A DNA stretch of 64,000 bases from contig NZ_FTOG01000001.1 in assembly GCF_900156655.1 (NCBI RefSeq), positions 434,001-498,000 on the forward strand, given 5' to 3'. This stretch comes from Rhodobacter aestuarii (GTDB taxonomy: Bacteria; Pseudomonadota; Alphaproteobacteria; Rhodobacterales; Rhodobacteraceae). The translations under genes were made by a program, and so were the position numbers. A model generated the notes under the pieces. That model saw only the letters and a program-made list of their open reading frames with translations, made no database searches and was not told the origin of the DNA. Positions 28,065 through 36,376 of this stretch are shown here, piece by piece. Each line of letters starts with the position of its first letter. Within the stretch, counting starts at the first letter, position 1.

Positions 28065-30938
28065 ATGGCCGAGCAAAAATTCATCGAGGTGCGGGGCGCG
28101 CGCGAGCACAACCTCAAGGGGGTCGATCTCGACATCCCGCGCGATGCGCTCACCGTCATCACCGGGCTGTCGGGCTCGGGCAAATCATCGCTCGCCTTCG
28201 ATACGATCTATGCCGAGGGGCAGCGGCGCTACGTCGAAAGCCTGTCGGCCTATGCGCGGCAATTCCTTGATATGATGGGCAAACCCGATGTCGATCATAT
28301 TTCGGGGCTGAGCCCCGCAATCTCGATTGAGCAAAAGACCACGTCAAAAAACCCGCGCTCCACCGTGGGCACGGTGACCGAGATTTATGACTATCTGCGG
28401 CTGTTGTTTGCCCGCGCGGGCACGCCCTACAGCCCCGCGACGGGGCTGCCGATTCAGGCGATGCAGGTGCAAGACATGGTCGATCGCGTGATGGCGATGG
28501 AGGAGGGCGCGCGGGGCTATTTGCTGGCCCCCGTCATCCGCGACCGCAAGGGCGAGTATCGCAAAGAGTTTGCCGAATGGCGCAAGGTGGGCTTTCAACG
28601 GGTGAAGGTGAACGGGGCCTTTTACGACCTTGAAGAACCGCCGACCTTGGACAAAAAATTCCGCCACAATATTGATGTGGTGGTGGATCGGATCGTGGTC
28701 CGCGAAGGGTTGGAAACGCGGCTGGCCGACAGTTTCCGCACTGCGCTTGATCTGGCCGATGGGATCGCGCTTTGGGAAGAGGCGCTCTCGAATGATTCAA
28801 TTGAAGCGGGGCAAGAGCCTGCGCGGGTGACGTTTAGCGAGAAATTCGCCTGCCCGGTCTCTGGTTTCACGATTCCGGAAATTGAGCCGCGTCTGTTTTC
28901 GTTCAACGCGCCTTTTGGCGCCTGCCCGGCTTGTGACGGGTTGGGGGTTGAGCTTTTCTTTGATGAACGGCTCGTGGTGCCCGACACTACACTAACGCTG
29001 ATGGCGGGGGCGCTTGCGCCTTGGGCGAAGTCGAAAAGCCCTTACTTCACGCAAACGATTGACGCGCTCGCCAAGCACTATGGGTTTGATAAGCGCAAAC
29101 CGTGGAAAGACCTCAAGCCCGAGGTGCAGCGCCTGTTCCTCTATGGCTCGGGCGAGGAGCAGATCAAATTCCGCTTTGACGAGGCCGGGCGGGTCTATGA
29201 GGTCAGCCGGACCTTTGAGGGCATCATCCCCAATATGGAACGCCGCTACCGCGAGACGGACAGCGCTTGGTCGCGCGAAGAGATGGAGCGCTATCAAAAC
29301 AACCGCTCTTGCGGGGCCTGCCACGGCTATCGGCTGAAGCCCGAGGCTTTGGCAGTGAAAATCGCCGGGTTGCACATTGGCCAATTGGTCGAAATGTCGA
29401 TCCGCGAGGCGCATGACTGGATTGGCACCGTGCCAGAAACGCTCGGCACGCAGCACAATGAAATCGCCCGCCCGATCTTGAAAGAAATCCGCGAGCGGTT
29501 GGGGTTCTTGGTCAATGTGGGCCTTGATTACCTGACGCTTTCGCGCGCGGCGGGCACGTTGTCGGGCGGCGAAAGCCAGCGGATCCGGCTGGCCAGCCAG
29601 ATCGGCTCTGGTCTTACGGGGGTGCTTTACGTGCTCGATGAACCTTCGATCGGGCTGCACCAGCGCGACAATGACCGGCTGCTTGGCACGCTGAAAAACC
29701 TGCGCGATCAGGGTAATACGGTGCTGGTGGTGGAGCATGATGAAGATGCGATCCGGCATGCGGATTACGTTTTTGACATTGGCCCCGGCGCGGGCGTGCA
29801 TGGCGGCCAAGTGGTCGCGCGCGGCACACCTGCCGAGATTGCGGCGGACCCGGCGAGCCTAACGGGGCAATATCTCTCTGGCACCCGCGCGATTGAAGTG
29901 CCGCCCAAACGCCGTAAGGGGAATGGCAAGAAGCTCAAGGTCTCAAAGGCGTGCGGCAACAACCTCAAAGATGTGACGGTGGACTTCCCGCTGGGGAAAT
30001 TTGTCTGCGTCACGGGTGTTTCGGGCGGGGGCAAATCCACCCTGACGATTGAAACGCTTTATAAAAATGCAGCGATGCGATTGAATGGCGCGCGCGAAAC
30101 CCCCGCGCCTTGTGAAAGCATTCGCGGCTTTGAACACCTTGATAAGGTGATCGATATCGACCAACGCCCGATTGGGCGCACGCCACGGTCGAACCCCGCC
30201 ACCTATACCGGGGCCTTCACCCCGATCCGCGATTGGTTCGCGGGGCTCCCCGAGGCGCAGGCGCGCGGCTACAAGCCGGGGCGGTTTTCCTTCAACGTCA
30301 AAGGTGGGCGCTGCGAGGCCTGCCAAGGCGATGGCGTGATCAAGATCGAGATGCACTTCCTTCCCGATGTCTATGTCGAATGCGAAACCTGTAAGGGCCA
30401 CCGCTACAACCGCGAGACGTTGGAAATTCAGTTCAAGGGCAAGTCGATTGCCGATGTGCTGGATATGACGGTGGAAGATGCGCAGGAGTTCTTTAAAGCC
30501 GTGCCCGCGATCCGCGAAAAGATGGATGCGTTGGTTGAGGTCGGGCTTGGCTATATCAAGGTTGGCCAGCAGGCGACCACGCTTTCGGGCGGGGAAGCGC
30601 AGCGGGTGAAACTGTCTAAAGAACTCAGCCGCCGCGCGACGGGCCGCACGCTTTATATCTTGGATGAGCCCACCACGGGGCTGCATTTCGAAGATGTCCG
30701 GAAACTTCTGGAAGTTCTGCATTCTCTGGTCGAGCAGGGCAATACGGTGGTGGTGATCGAACACAATCTCGATGTGATCAAAACTGCCGATTGGATCATC
30801 GACATTGGGCCAGAGGGTGGCGATGGCGGCGGGCGTATTGTGGCCGAGGGCACACCCGAACAAGTGGCCACGGTGCCCGAAAGCCATACCGGGCGCTATC
30901 TTGCGCCAATGTTGGGCTTGCCGGTCGCGGCGGAATAA
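28065..30938 (+). CDS. uvrA: Excinuclease ABC subunit A
   Basis: A 957-residue UvrA, the damage-recognition ATPase of nucleotide excision repair, working as a dimer with UvrB. Two ABC modules are visible: Walker [10 protein letters not shown] with signature [16 protein letters not shown], and GVSGGGKST with [16 protein letters not shown]. Zinc-finger cysteines occur as CPVSG, CPACDG, CGACHG and CEACQGDG...CETCKGH. Length is normal. An SOS box upstream predicts LexA control. It ends next to a dispersed repeat element separating it from a convergent gene. Confidence 0.97.
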   Translation: MAEQKFIEVRGAREHNLKGVDLDIPRDALTVITGLSGSGKSSLAFDTIYAEGQRRYVESLSAYARQFLDMMGKPDVDHISGLSPAISIEQKTTSKNPRSTVGTVTEIYDYLRLLFARAGTPYSPATGLPIQAMQVQDMVDRVMAMEEGARGYLLAPVIRDRKGEYRKEFAEWRKVGFQRVKVNGAFYDLEEPPTLDKKFRHNIDVVVDRIVVREGLETRLADSFRTALDLADGIALWEEALSNDSIEAGQEPARVTFSEKFACPVSGFTIPEIEPRLFSFNAPFGACPACDGLGVELFFDERLVVPDTTLTLMAGALAPWAKSKSPYFTQTIDALAKHYGFDKRKPWKDLKPEVQRLFLYGSGEEQIKFRFDEAGRVYEVSRTFEGIIPNMERRYRETDSAWSREEMERYQNNRSCGACHGYRLKPEALAVKIAGLHIGQLVEMSIREAHDWIGTVPETLGTQHNEIARPILKEIRERLGFLVNVGLDYLTLSRAAGTLSGGESQRIRLASQIGSGLTGVLYVLDEPSIGLHQRDNDRLLGTLKNLRDQGNTVLVVEHDEDAIRHADYVFDIGPGAGVHGGQVVARGTPAEIAADPASLTGQYLSGTRAIEVPPKRRKGNGKKLKVSKACGNNLKDVTVDFPLGKFVCVTGVSGGGKSTLTIETLYKNAAMRLNGARETPAPCESIRGFEHLDKVIDIDQRPIGRTPRSNPATYTGAFTPIRDWFAGLPEAQARGYKPGRFSFNVKGGRCEACQGDGVIKIEMHFLPDVYVECETCKGHRYNRETLEIQFKGKSIADVLDMTVEDAQEFFKAVPAIREKMDALVEVGLGYIKVGQQATTLSGGEAQRVKLSKELSRRATGRTLYILDEPTTGLHFEDVRKLLEVLHSLVEQGNTVVVIEHNLDVIKTADWIIDIGPEGGDGGGRIVAEGTPEQVATVPESHTGRYLAPMLGLPVAAE

Positions 30939-30945
30939 GGGCAGG

Positions 30946-31012
30946 GGGGGGCGCTGCCCCCTCTTTTCCTGCGGAAAATTCATCCCCGGGATATTTAAAC
31001 AAAGTCGAAGGG
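30946..31012 (-). repeat. Dispersed intergenic element, copy B
   Basis: Read on the minus strand: CTTCGACTTTG, AAATATCCCGGGG, ATGAATT, a GCAGGAAA segment and a GGGGGC...GCCCCC inverted repeat. It has the same block order as copy A. It fills most of the space between convergent uvrA and the gene at 31066, where its GC hairpin might also end transcription. Confidence 0.65.
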
Positions 31013-31065
31013 CAAAGCGTTTCGCTTCAACGTCGCGCCGCGCCAGAAAGGGCAGCGCTGCGCGT

Positions 31066-31440
31066 TTAGCGGCGGCGCATACGGCCCAGCACCTCGATCA
31101 CCTTGCCGGTCTCGGCAGAGACTTTGTAGATGATCCGGTGGTGTTCATAATAGCGCCAAGGGCCATCCACCGGGGGCAGATTGTAGCGCCGCAGATCCAT
31201 CAGCATGGATTGTTCATAGACCGGGAAATCATCGCCCACCGCATAGTCCGGCGCGCGCGCGTTTTCGAGTTTCCAGCGGTGGCCGTATTTGCAAAACCGA
31301 TCCCCCGTTGCGTCCAAAATCCGACATTCGGAGGGCTGCTCGGCCTGCGGCACTTGGGGGCCAATCGGTGCCACGCTTTCGGCGCGCGCGGGGAGCGCTG
31401 CGCAAAGGGCAACTAGCAAAAGGGCAGGGCGGAAGCACAT
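31066..31440 (-). CDS. Exported RcnB-like protein
   Basis: A 124-residue protein with a signal peptide (MCFRPALLLVALCAALPARA). The C-terminal half (YAVGDDFPV, YNLPPVDGPWRYYEHH, RIIYKVSAETGKVIEVLG) resembles the small periplasmic RcnB-type domain, known in E. coli for nickel/cobalt homeostasis but widespread with unknown roles. Two cysteines (ECRI, FCKYG) could form a disulfide. An in-frame GTG at 31446 would add two residues. A second RcnB-like gene lies 1.5 kb away at 32646. Family assignment is tentative. Confidence 0.6.
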   Translation of the reverse strand: MCFRPALLLVALCAALPARAESVAPIGPQVPQAEQPSECRILDATGDRFCKYGHRWKLENARAPDYAVGDDFPVYEQSMLMDLRRYNLPPVDGPWRYYEHHRIIYKVSAETGKVIEVLGRMRRR

Positions 31441-31471
31441 GGGCACAGTGTAAAACCGCCCCCGCCAAATG

Positions 31472-31510
31472 AAAACCCGCCGAAGGCGCGGGGGGCCGTC
31501 GGCGGGTTTG
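31472..31510. terminator. Probable terminator hairpin downstream of DUF2892 gene
   Basis: AAACCCGCCG / CGGCGGGTTT, 10-bp stem with a 17-base loop and an A-run on the left side, which gives TTTTC on the minus strand. Confidence 0.5.
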
Positions 31511-31573
31511 CCCCGTAGCAGAAAATCGGTGGCTCTGGCCAGCCACCGATGCGCGGGGTTAGCTCTTGCCAGG

Positions 31574-31765
31574 TTAGCTCTTGCAGGTGTTGATGCCCAC
31601 GATCGTGTAAAGCGGGCAGGAGCCAGCCAGACCGGTGATCAGCGGCACGACGCCGATCAGCCAGAACCACGAGGCTTCGGGCATCAGGAAATAGGCGGCC
31701 AGCATGGCGGCGCCGAGAACGATGCGGGCGATTTTATCCATCCCGCCGACGTTGTTCTTGAACAT
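31574..31765 (-). CDS. Small DUF2892 (YgaP-like) membrane protein
   Basis: A 63-residue protein starting MFKNNVGGMDKIARIVLGA, the hallmark of DUF2892, with two membrane helices (IVLGAAMLAAYFLM; WFWLIGVVPLITGLAG) and a C-terminal CPLYTIVGINTC. In E. coli YgaP this domain anchors a rhodanese; here it stands alone with its two conserved cysteines. The start at 31765 has GGAGGG upstream. The Crp/Fnr gene lies upstream in the same orientation and a palindrome separates them, so that regulator probably controls it. Confidence 0.88.
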   Translation of the reverse strand: MFKNNVGGMDKIARIVLGAAMLAAYFLMPEASWFWLIGVVPLITGLAGSCPLYTIVGINTCKS

Positions 31766-31839
31766 ATGCACTCCCTCCAATCGGCCCGCGACAGCGCGGG
31801 TTTGTGGTAAAGGAGATAGCACGCGGGCGCTTTAGCGTC

Positions 31840-31854
31840 GGTGACGTGATCACC
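31840..31854. promoter_or_regulatory. Palindrome upstream of the DUF2892 gene (candidate Crp/Fnr-type operator)
   Basis: GGTGACGTGATCACC has GGTGA/TCACC arms and an internal GTGATCAC palindrome. It lies 75 bases upstream of the DUF2892 start, between that gene and the Crp/Fnr regulator gene. Half-site spacing is not the canonical FNR one. Confidence 0.35.
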
Positions 31855-31914
31855 AAGGCCGATCACAGGGACGCGAGCGGATGTTTCAGGCGCCCCCCGG
31901 TCACGCTCCCTCAG

Positions 31915-32577
31915 TCACGCGCCTTCAGTCACCGCATCAAGGCGTTTGAGCGCGGCAGCGTCGCATATCTCAACGAGCCCGCGTTCGGTGCGCACCCAAC
32001 CGCGCCGGGCAAAAGCATCCAAGCGGCGCGAAACCACCTCGCGCGCCGAGCCGATTTGCGCGGCAATCTCGGCATGCGTTGCGGCGACGCGGCTATTTTC
32101 CGCCCGCGCCAAAAGCCAGCTGGCCAAGCGGCTTTCCACCGATTGGAACGAGACCCGCTCCATCAGCCGGATCACCTCTTCCATCCGCACCGCCATCGAC
32201 GAAAACACAAGCGCGCGGAACGAGGGGCTGTCTTCCATTAACCGCAAAAAGGTCGGGCGGGGCACGAGCACGATGCGCGAGGGCGTGGTGGCAATGGCCT
32301 CGCCGGTGTAATCTGCCTCCCCCAAAAGGCCGAGTGTGGTTTGCACGCAGGTTTGGCCGGGCTCGACCGCGTAAAGCATCAACTCGCGCCCATTGGCGCC
32401 GGTCAAAAACACCTCGACCCGGCCTTGCAGCACCAAAACAAAGCCCTGAACCGCATCGCCGGGGCGAAACAGAACGGCGCCCTTGGGCACATCCATCGGG
32501 TTTAGATCTTGCAGCAATGCCCGCTCAGGGGCACCGAGTCGGGCAAGGGCGGGGGAGGTCTCAATCCAGTGCGTCAT
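31915..32577 (-). CDS. Crp/Fnr-family transcriptional regulator
   Basis: A 220-residue regulator: an N-terminal cyclic-nucleotide-like domain (VLFRPGDAVQGFVLVLQGRV) and a C-terminal winged helix (THAEIAAQIGSAREVVSRRLDAF). The four cysteines that bind the FNR iron-sulfur cluster are missing; only scattered Cys remain. It is therefore not FnrL but one of the other Crp/Fnr subgroups. It precedes a DUF2892 gene, a frequent pairing whose inducer is not known to me. No clear ribosome site, so the start is moderately sure. Confidence 0.85.
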   Translation of the reverse strand: MTHWIETSPALARLGAPERALLQDLNPMDVPKGAVLFRPGDAVQGFVLVLQGRVEVFLTGANGRELMLYAVEPGQTCVQTTLGLLGEADYTGEAIATTPSRIVLVPRPTFLRLMEDSPSFRALVFSSMAVRMEEVIRLMERVSFQSVESRLASWLLARAENSRVAATHAEIAAQIGSAREVVSRRLDAFARRGWVRTERGLVEICDAAALKRLDAVTEGA

Positions 32578-32645
32578 GATTTGGATTTAGGCGTGCGGGG
32601 GCACGAGTTACAAGCCCCCGCAGTGGGTTTTGCCGTCGCGTCGGC

Positions 32646-32984
32646 TTAGTTGTTCAAAAGCGCCGTCAGCAGCCCTAGCACCGCCATGGTATTGAGCGTC
32701 TCGGAATCGATCAGCACCACGCGATTGTCGACCACCCGGTATTCCTGCCCATGGGGGGGCGGCGGCAGGCGGCGCAATTGCGCGCTGCTCGGCGCATGGC
32801 CGGGCGCTTGTTTGGCGGCTTGCGGGGCTTGTTTCTTAGCATGGCCGGGGGGCGTGTTGTGGCCGGGGGCAGCACAGCGTGCGCCGGGGGCGCTACAGTC
32901 TTGCGGCGGATTTGCCATCGCGGCGGGGGCAAAGCTTGCAATGGCAATGGCGAGGGCAGCAAGCGTCAGGGGGGTCTGTTTCAT
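32646..32984 (-). CDS. Exported RcnB-family protein
   Basis: A 112-residue protein with a signal peptide ending at AMANP (about residue 24). A Pro/Lys/Ala-rich linker with His-containing PGHNTPPGHAKKQAP follows. The C-terminal RcnB domain is recognisable from LRRLPPPPHGQEYRVVDNR and VVLIDSETLNTM. The start at 32984 is preceded by AAGGAGA. Periplasmic; the His-rich linker would allow metal binding but this is inference. It lies alone between the Crp/Fnr gene and mmsB. Confidence 0.72.
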   Translation of the reverse strand: MKQTPLTLAALAIAIASFAPAAMANPPQDCSAPGARCAAPGHNTPPGHAKKQAPQAAKQAPGHAPSSAQLRRLPPPPHGQEYRVVDNRVVLIDSETLNTMAVLGLLTALLNN

Positions 32985-33069
32985 GGGTTCGATCTCCTTG
33001 GTCTGAAGATCAAACGCGCGAGCCGGGCAAATCAGTCGCCCCGCTCGCAGTTTTGTGAGGAAAATCCGC

Positions 33070-33942
33070 CTATTCGCGGCTGCGGTTTTCAAAGCGCGGC
33101 AGCATGGCCGAGAAATCCATCCCCTTGCCGCCCTCTTCTTCGACAAAGCGCGCATAAAGCGCCGCCGCCTGTTGGCCCATCGGCGTATCGGCATCGACCG
33201 CTTCTGCGGCCTGCTGGCTCAGTCGCAGGTCTTTGAGCATGAGTTCCGCCGCGAAGCCGGGTTTATAGCCATTGTCGGCGGGGCTTTTCGGGCCAACGCC
33301 GGGGGCCGGGCAATAGGCATTCATTGTCCAAGAATAGCCCGAGGAGGTGGAGACCACATCGAACATCTTGGCCCGATCAAGGCCCAGCTTATCGGCCAAG
33401 GCAAAGGCTTCGCAGGTCGCGATCATCGTCACGCCCAAGATCATATTGTTGCAAATCTTCGCCGCTTGGCCCGCGCCGGGGGCGCCGCAATGCACAGCCT
33501 TTTGCCCCATGATCGCAAAGAGCGGCTCAACCGTGGCAAAGGCTTCTGCCGTGCCGCCGACCATGAAGGTGAGCGTGCCAGCGGTGGCGCCGCCAACCCC
33601 ACCAGAGACCGGCGCATCCAAAGCGCCAAGCCCGGCTTTTGCGGCTTGTTCGGCGACCGCGCGCGCGCTTTCGACATCCACGGTTGAGCAATCACATAGC
33701 ACAGCCCCGGGCACCATCGCCGGGATCACCTCTGCCGCCACCGCGCGCAAAATCGCGCCATTGGGCAGCATGGTGATCACCACCTCCGCCCCGGTGGCCG
33801 CTTCGCCTGCCGTGGCCGCTTTGGTCACGCCCGCCGGGCAGGGGGCGGCAAGGTCAAACCCCACCACCTCATGGCCCGCCTGCACAAGGTTCGCCGCCAT
33901 CGGCGCGCCCATATTGCCAAGCCCGATAAATCCGATCTTCAT
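33070..33942 (-). CDS. mmsB: 3-hydroxyisobutyrate dehydrogenase
   Basis: A 290-residue NAD-dependent beta-hydroxyacid dehydrogenase that oxidises 3-hydroxyisobutyrate to methylmalonate semialdehyde in valine breakdown. Rossmann motif GFIGLGNMGAPMAANL is at the start, DAPVSGGVGGATAGTL is the substrate loop, and the catalytic Lys sits in GQAAKICNNMIL. The start at 33942 has GGGGGAGGA. It is the last gene of a four-gene valine/isobutyrate set and follows the HIBYL-CoA hydrolase gene by 31 bases. Its product is the substrate of MmsA. Confidence 0.94.
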   Translation of the reverse strand: MKIGFIGLGNMGAPMAANLVQAGHEVVGFDLAAPCPAGVTKAATAGEAATGAEVVITMLPNGAILRAVAAEVIPAMVPGAVLCDCSTVDVESARAVAEQAAKAGLGALDAPVSGGVGGATAGTLTFMVGGTAEAFATVEPLFAIMGQKAVHCGAPGAGQAAKICNNMILGVTMIATCEAFALADKLGLDRAKMFDVVSTSSGYSWTMNAYCPAPGVGPKSPADNGYKPGFAAELMLKDLRLSQQAAEAVDADTPMGQQAAALYARFVEEEGGKGMDFSAMLPRFENRSRE

Positions 33943-33973
33943 CTGTCCTCCCCCAAATATCAGACGCCTCTCC

Positions 33974-35017
33974 TCAAGCGTCGAAGTCGATCTCCCACTC
34001 CCGCGGCAGAGGGGCCAGGAGTTTCGTCACCAGCGCTTCGGGCAAGGTGTCGAGGCTGTAGGCCCATTGCGGGTTGCGGTCTTTGTCGATGATCTGCGCG
34101 CGCACACCTTCCAAAAAGTCGCTGTGCTCCACTGCGCGTAAGGTGAAACGAAACTCGTTTGACAGCGCCTCGCGGATATTGGGCACGGCGCGAGTCATGC
34201 GCACCAGTCGCAGCGTGCATTCTTCACTGAGCGCAGAGTTGCGGCGCAAAGTGGCCAGCGTCTCGGCGGCGAATTTCGTGGGCAGGTTTTCGAGCTTTGC
34301 CACGATCGTCGCAATATCCTTACCGCCAAAGATCGTTTCAATCTCGGGGCGGCGATCCGCCAGAAAGCCTTTGTACTCGGGCTGGAAGCCGCGCGGGATC
34401 ACCGAAGCCTCGCCGCTTTCGGCCAGTTGCGCAATCACCTCGGGCCAGCGCGCTTCGGGCAGGTAGATATCGGCAAAGCCCGCATAAAGCGCATCCGCCG
34501 CGCCAATCCGGTTGCCGGTGGTGCCCAGATATTCCCCGACCCGCCCCGGTGCACGCGCCAAAATCAGCGTGCCGCCGACATCGGGAATAAGCCCGATCCC
34601 GGTTTCGGGCATGGCGATTTGCGTGCTTTCGCCGACCACGCGGTGGCTTGCATGGCCGCCCACGCCCACGCCGCCGCCCATCACGAAGCCCTGCATAAAG
34701 GCGATGATGGGTTTCGGGTATTCAGCGATTTTTGCGTTCATCCGATATTCGGCGCGCCAAAACTCGGCCCCGACCTGCGGATAGCCCGCGCGCCCGGCTT
34801 TATAAACGGCGGCAATATCGCCGCCTGCGCAAAAGGCCCGGTCGCCCTCGGCATCAATGATCACAAGCTTGACTTCCGGATCATCGCGCCAAGCGTCGAG
34901 CGCCTGCTCAATCGTGAAAGCCATGCTTTCATCAAGGGCATTGAGCGCCTTGGGCCGGTTGAAGGTCAGCCGCCCCGCGCGGCCTTCCTTGCGAGCGATC
35001 ATCCAGTCTTCTTGCAT
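33974..35017 (-). CDS. 3-hydroxyisobutyryl-CoA hydrolase
   Basis: A 347-residue member of the enoyl-CoA hydratase (crotonase) superfamily. Oxyanion-hole segments are FNRPKALNALDESMA, CAGGDIAAVYKAGR and GFVMGGGVGVGGHASHRVVG with METGIGLIPDVGGT-like context (PETGIGLIPDVGGT). The length beyond a plain hydratase and the C-terminal NPQWAYSLDTLPEA block indicate the hydrolase (HIBCH) type. It releases 3-hydroxyisobutyrate in valine catabolism. Its ATG overlaps the TGA of the acyl-CoA dehydrogenase gene by one base (TGATG), implying coupled translation. Confidence 0.9.
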   Translation of the reverse strand: MQEDWMIARKEGRAGRLTFNRPKALNALDESMAFTIEQALDAWRDDPEVKLVIIDAEGDRAFCAGGDIAAVYKAGRAGYPQVGAEFWRAEYRMNAKIAEYPKPIIAFMQGFVMGGGVGVGGHASHRVVGESTQIAMPETGIGLIPDVGGTLILARAPGRVGEYLGTTGNRIGAADALYAGFADIYLPEARWPEVIAQLAESGEASVIPRGFQPEYKGFLADRRPEIETIFGGKDIATIVAKLENLPTKFAAETLATLRRNSALSEECTLRLVRMTRAVPNIREALSNEFRFTLRAVEHSDFLEGVRAQIIDKDRNPQWAYSLDTLPEALVTKLLAPLPREWEIDFDA

Positions 35018-36162
35018 CAGCCGCGCTCCGCCAGCAGGCTGCGGCTAATGATCAGCCGCATGATTTCATTGGTGCCTTCCAAGATCTGATGCACACGCAA
35101 ATCGCGCACGATCTTTTCGATCCCGTAATCGGCAAGGTAGCCATAGCCACCATGCAATTGCAGGCATTGATTGGCCACCTCAAAAGCGGCGTCGGTGACG
35201 TAAAGCTTTGCCATCGCACAGAATTTCGTGGCGTCTGGGGTGCGATTGTCCAATTTCCAAGCGGCTTGGCGCAAGAAGATGCGCGCCGATTGCAGCTTCA
35301 CTTCCATCTCGGCGAGCCGAAATTGCAGCGCTTGGAATTGGTCAAGCGATTGGCCAAAGGCTTTGCGCTCACCCATGTAGGAAAGCGTGGCCTCAAGCGC
35401 CGCCTGCGCGCCGCCCAAAGCACAAGCGGCAATGTTAAGCCGCCCGCCATCAAGCCCCGCCATCGCGTAGCTGAACCCTTTGCCAAGTTCGCCCAGAAGG
35501 TTCTCCGCCCCGATCACGCAATCATCAAATTGCACCTGCGCGGTGGGTTGCGCGCGCCAGCCCATCTTATGTTCTTGCGCACCAAAGCTCAGCCCTGGTG
35601 TGCCGGCTTCGACGATGACGGTGGAAATCCCTTTTGGCCCCGCGTCTCCGGTGCGCACCATGGTGATATAGGCATCCGAATAGCCGCCGCCCGAGATGAA
35701 CGCCTTGGTGCCATTGAGCGTGAACTGCCCCGGCGTTTCCTCGGCGCGGGTGCGCAGCGCGGCCGCATCGGAGCCAGAGCCGGGCTCGGTCAGGCAATAG
35801 GAAAAGACGCTTTCCATCGAACAAAGCTTCGGCAGATAGCGCGCTTTCAAATCCGGTGCGCCGAATTTGTCGATCATGCCGCCGCACATGTTGTGAATGG
35901 ACAAGAAGGCCGAAACGGCGGGGCAGGCCATCGCCAAAGCCTCAAAAACGAGCGTCGCATCCAAGCGGCTCAGCCCCGATCCGCCATACTCTTCGGAAAC
36001 ATAAATCCCGCCCAAGCCGAGCGCTGCCACTTTGGGCCACAAATCGCGCGGGATCGTGCCAGCCTCTTCCCAAGCCCGCGCATGGGGCGCGATTTCATCT
36101 TGGCCAAAGGCATAGGCCATATCGAAAATGGCCTGTTGCTCCTCACTGAGCGCGAAATCCAT
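35017..36162 (-). CDS. Isobutyryl-CoA (acyl-CoA) dehydrogenase
   Basis: A 381-residue FAD acyl-CoA dehydrogenase: N-terminal helical domain (MDFALSEEQQAIFDMAYAFG), YCLTEPGSGSDAAALRT for FAD/substrate binding, KAFISGGGYSD, QLHGGYGYLADYGIEK, and the catalytic Glu in ILEGTNEIMRL. Its place beside the HIBYL-CoA hydrolase, mmsB and mmsA genes makes isobutyryl-CoA (valine pathway) the likely substrate. The start at 36162 has GGAGGAAGG; the longer frame into the repeat element is not real. A repeat-filled 214-base gap separates it from mmsA. Confidence 0.92.
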   Translation of the reverse strand: MDFALSEEQQAIFDMAYAFGQDEIAPHARAWEEAGTIPRDLWPKVAALGLGGIYVSEEYGGSGLSRLDATLVFEALAMACPAVSAFLSIHNMCGGMIDKFGAPDLKARYLPKLCSMESVFSYCLTEPGSGSDAAALRTRAEETPGQFTLNGTKAFISGGGYSDAYITMVRTGDAGPKGISTVIVEAGTPGLSFGAQEHKMGWRAQPTAQVQFDDCVIGAENLLGELGKGFSYAMAGLDGGRLNIAACALGGAQAALEATLSYMGERKAFGQSLDQFQALQFRLAEMEVKLQSARIFLRQAAWKLDNRTPDATKFCAMAKLYVTDAAFEVANQCLQLHGGYGYLADYGIEKIVRDLRVHQILEGTNEIMRLIISRSLLAERG

Positions 36163-36227
36163 GCCTTCCTCCCCAAAGCCTGAATTGAACACCTGTTTAT
36201 TTTGGAAACCTTGCACCAGTGTTGCAA

Positions 36228-36300
36228 GGGGCGGGGGCGGGGCGCTGCCCCTCTTGGCCTGCGGCCAATTCACCCCGGGATATTTTGAGCAAGATGAAAC
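36228..36300 (-). repeat. Dispersed intergenic element, copy C
   Basis: Minus-strand order: TTTCATCTTGCTC, AAAATATCCCGGGG, TGAATT, GGCCGCAGGCC, then GGGGCAGCGCCCC. It is the best-preserved copy and lies inside the valine operon between mmsA and the acyl-CoA dehydrogenase gene. Confidence 0.68.
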
Positions 36301-36307
36301 AGCCCCC

Positions 36308-36345
36308 TTTCATCTTGCTGCAAATATCCCCGCCGGAGGCAGACC
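36308..36345 (+). repeat. Dispersed element, truncated copy C' inverted against copy C
   Basis: TTTCATCTTGCTGCAAATATCCC lies in opposite orientation, 8 bases from the matching arm of copy C. The two 23-base arms agree at 21 positions, so the pair can form one long hairpin (36277-36330) in the mRNA between mmsA and the next gene. Confidence 0.7.
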
Positions 36346-36376
36346 GCGCCAAAGGCGCGGCCCGCTTGCGGTGAGA

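Noticed and set aside
33943-33962. Further copy of the dispersed element before mmsB
   Set aside because: Only AAATATC with flanking Cs is shared, and the C-run is simply the complement of the mmsB ribosome binding site.
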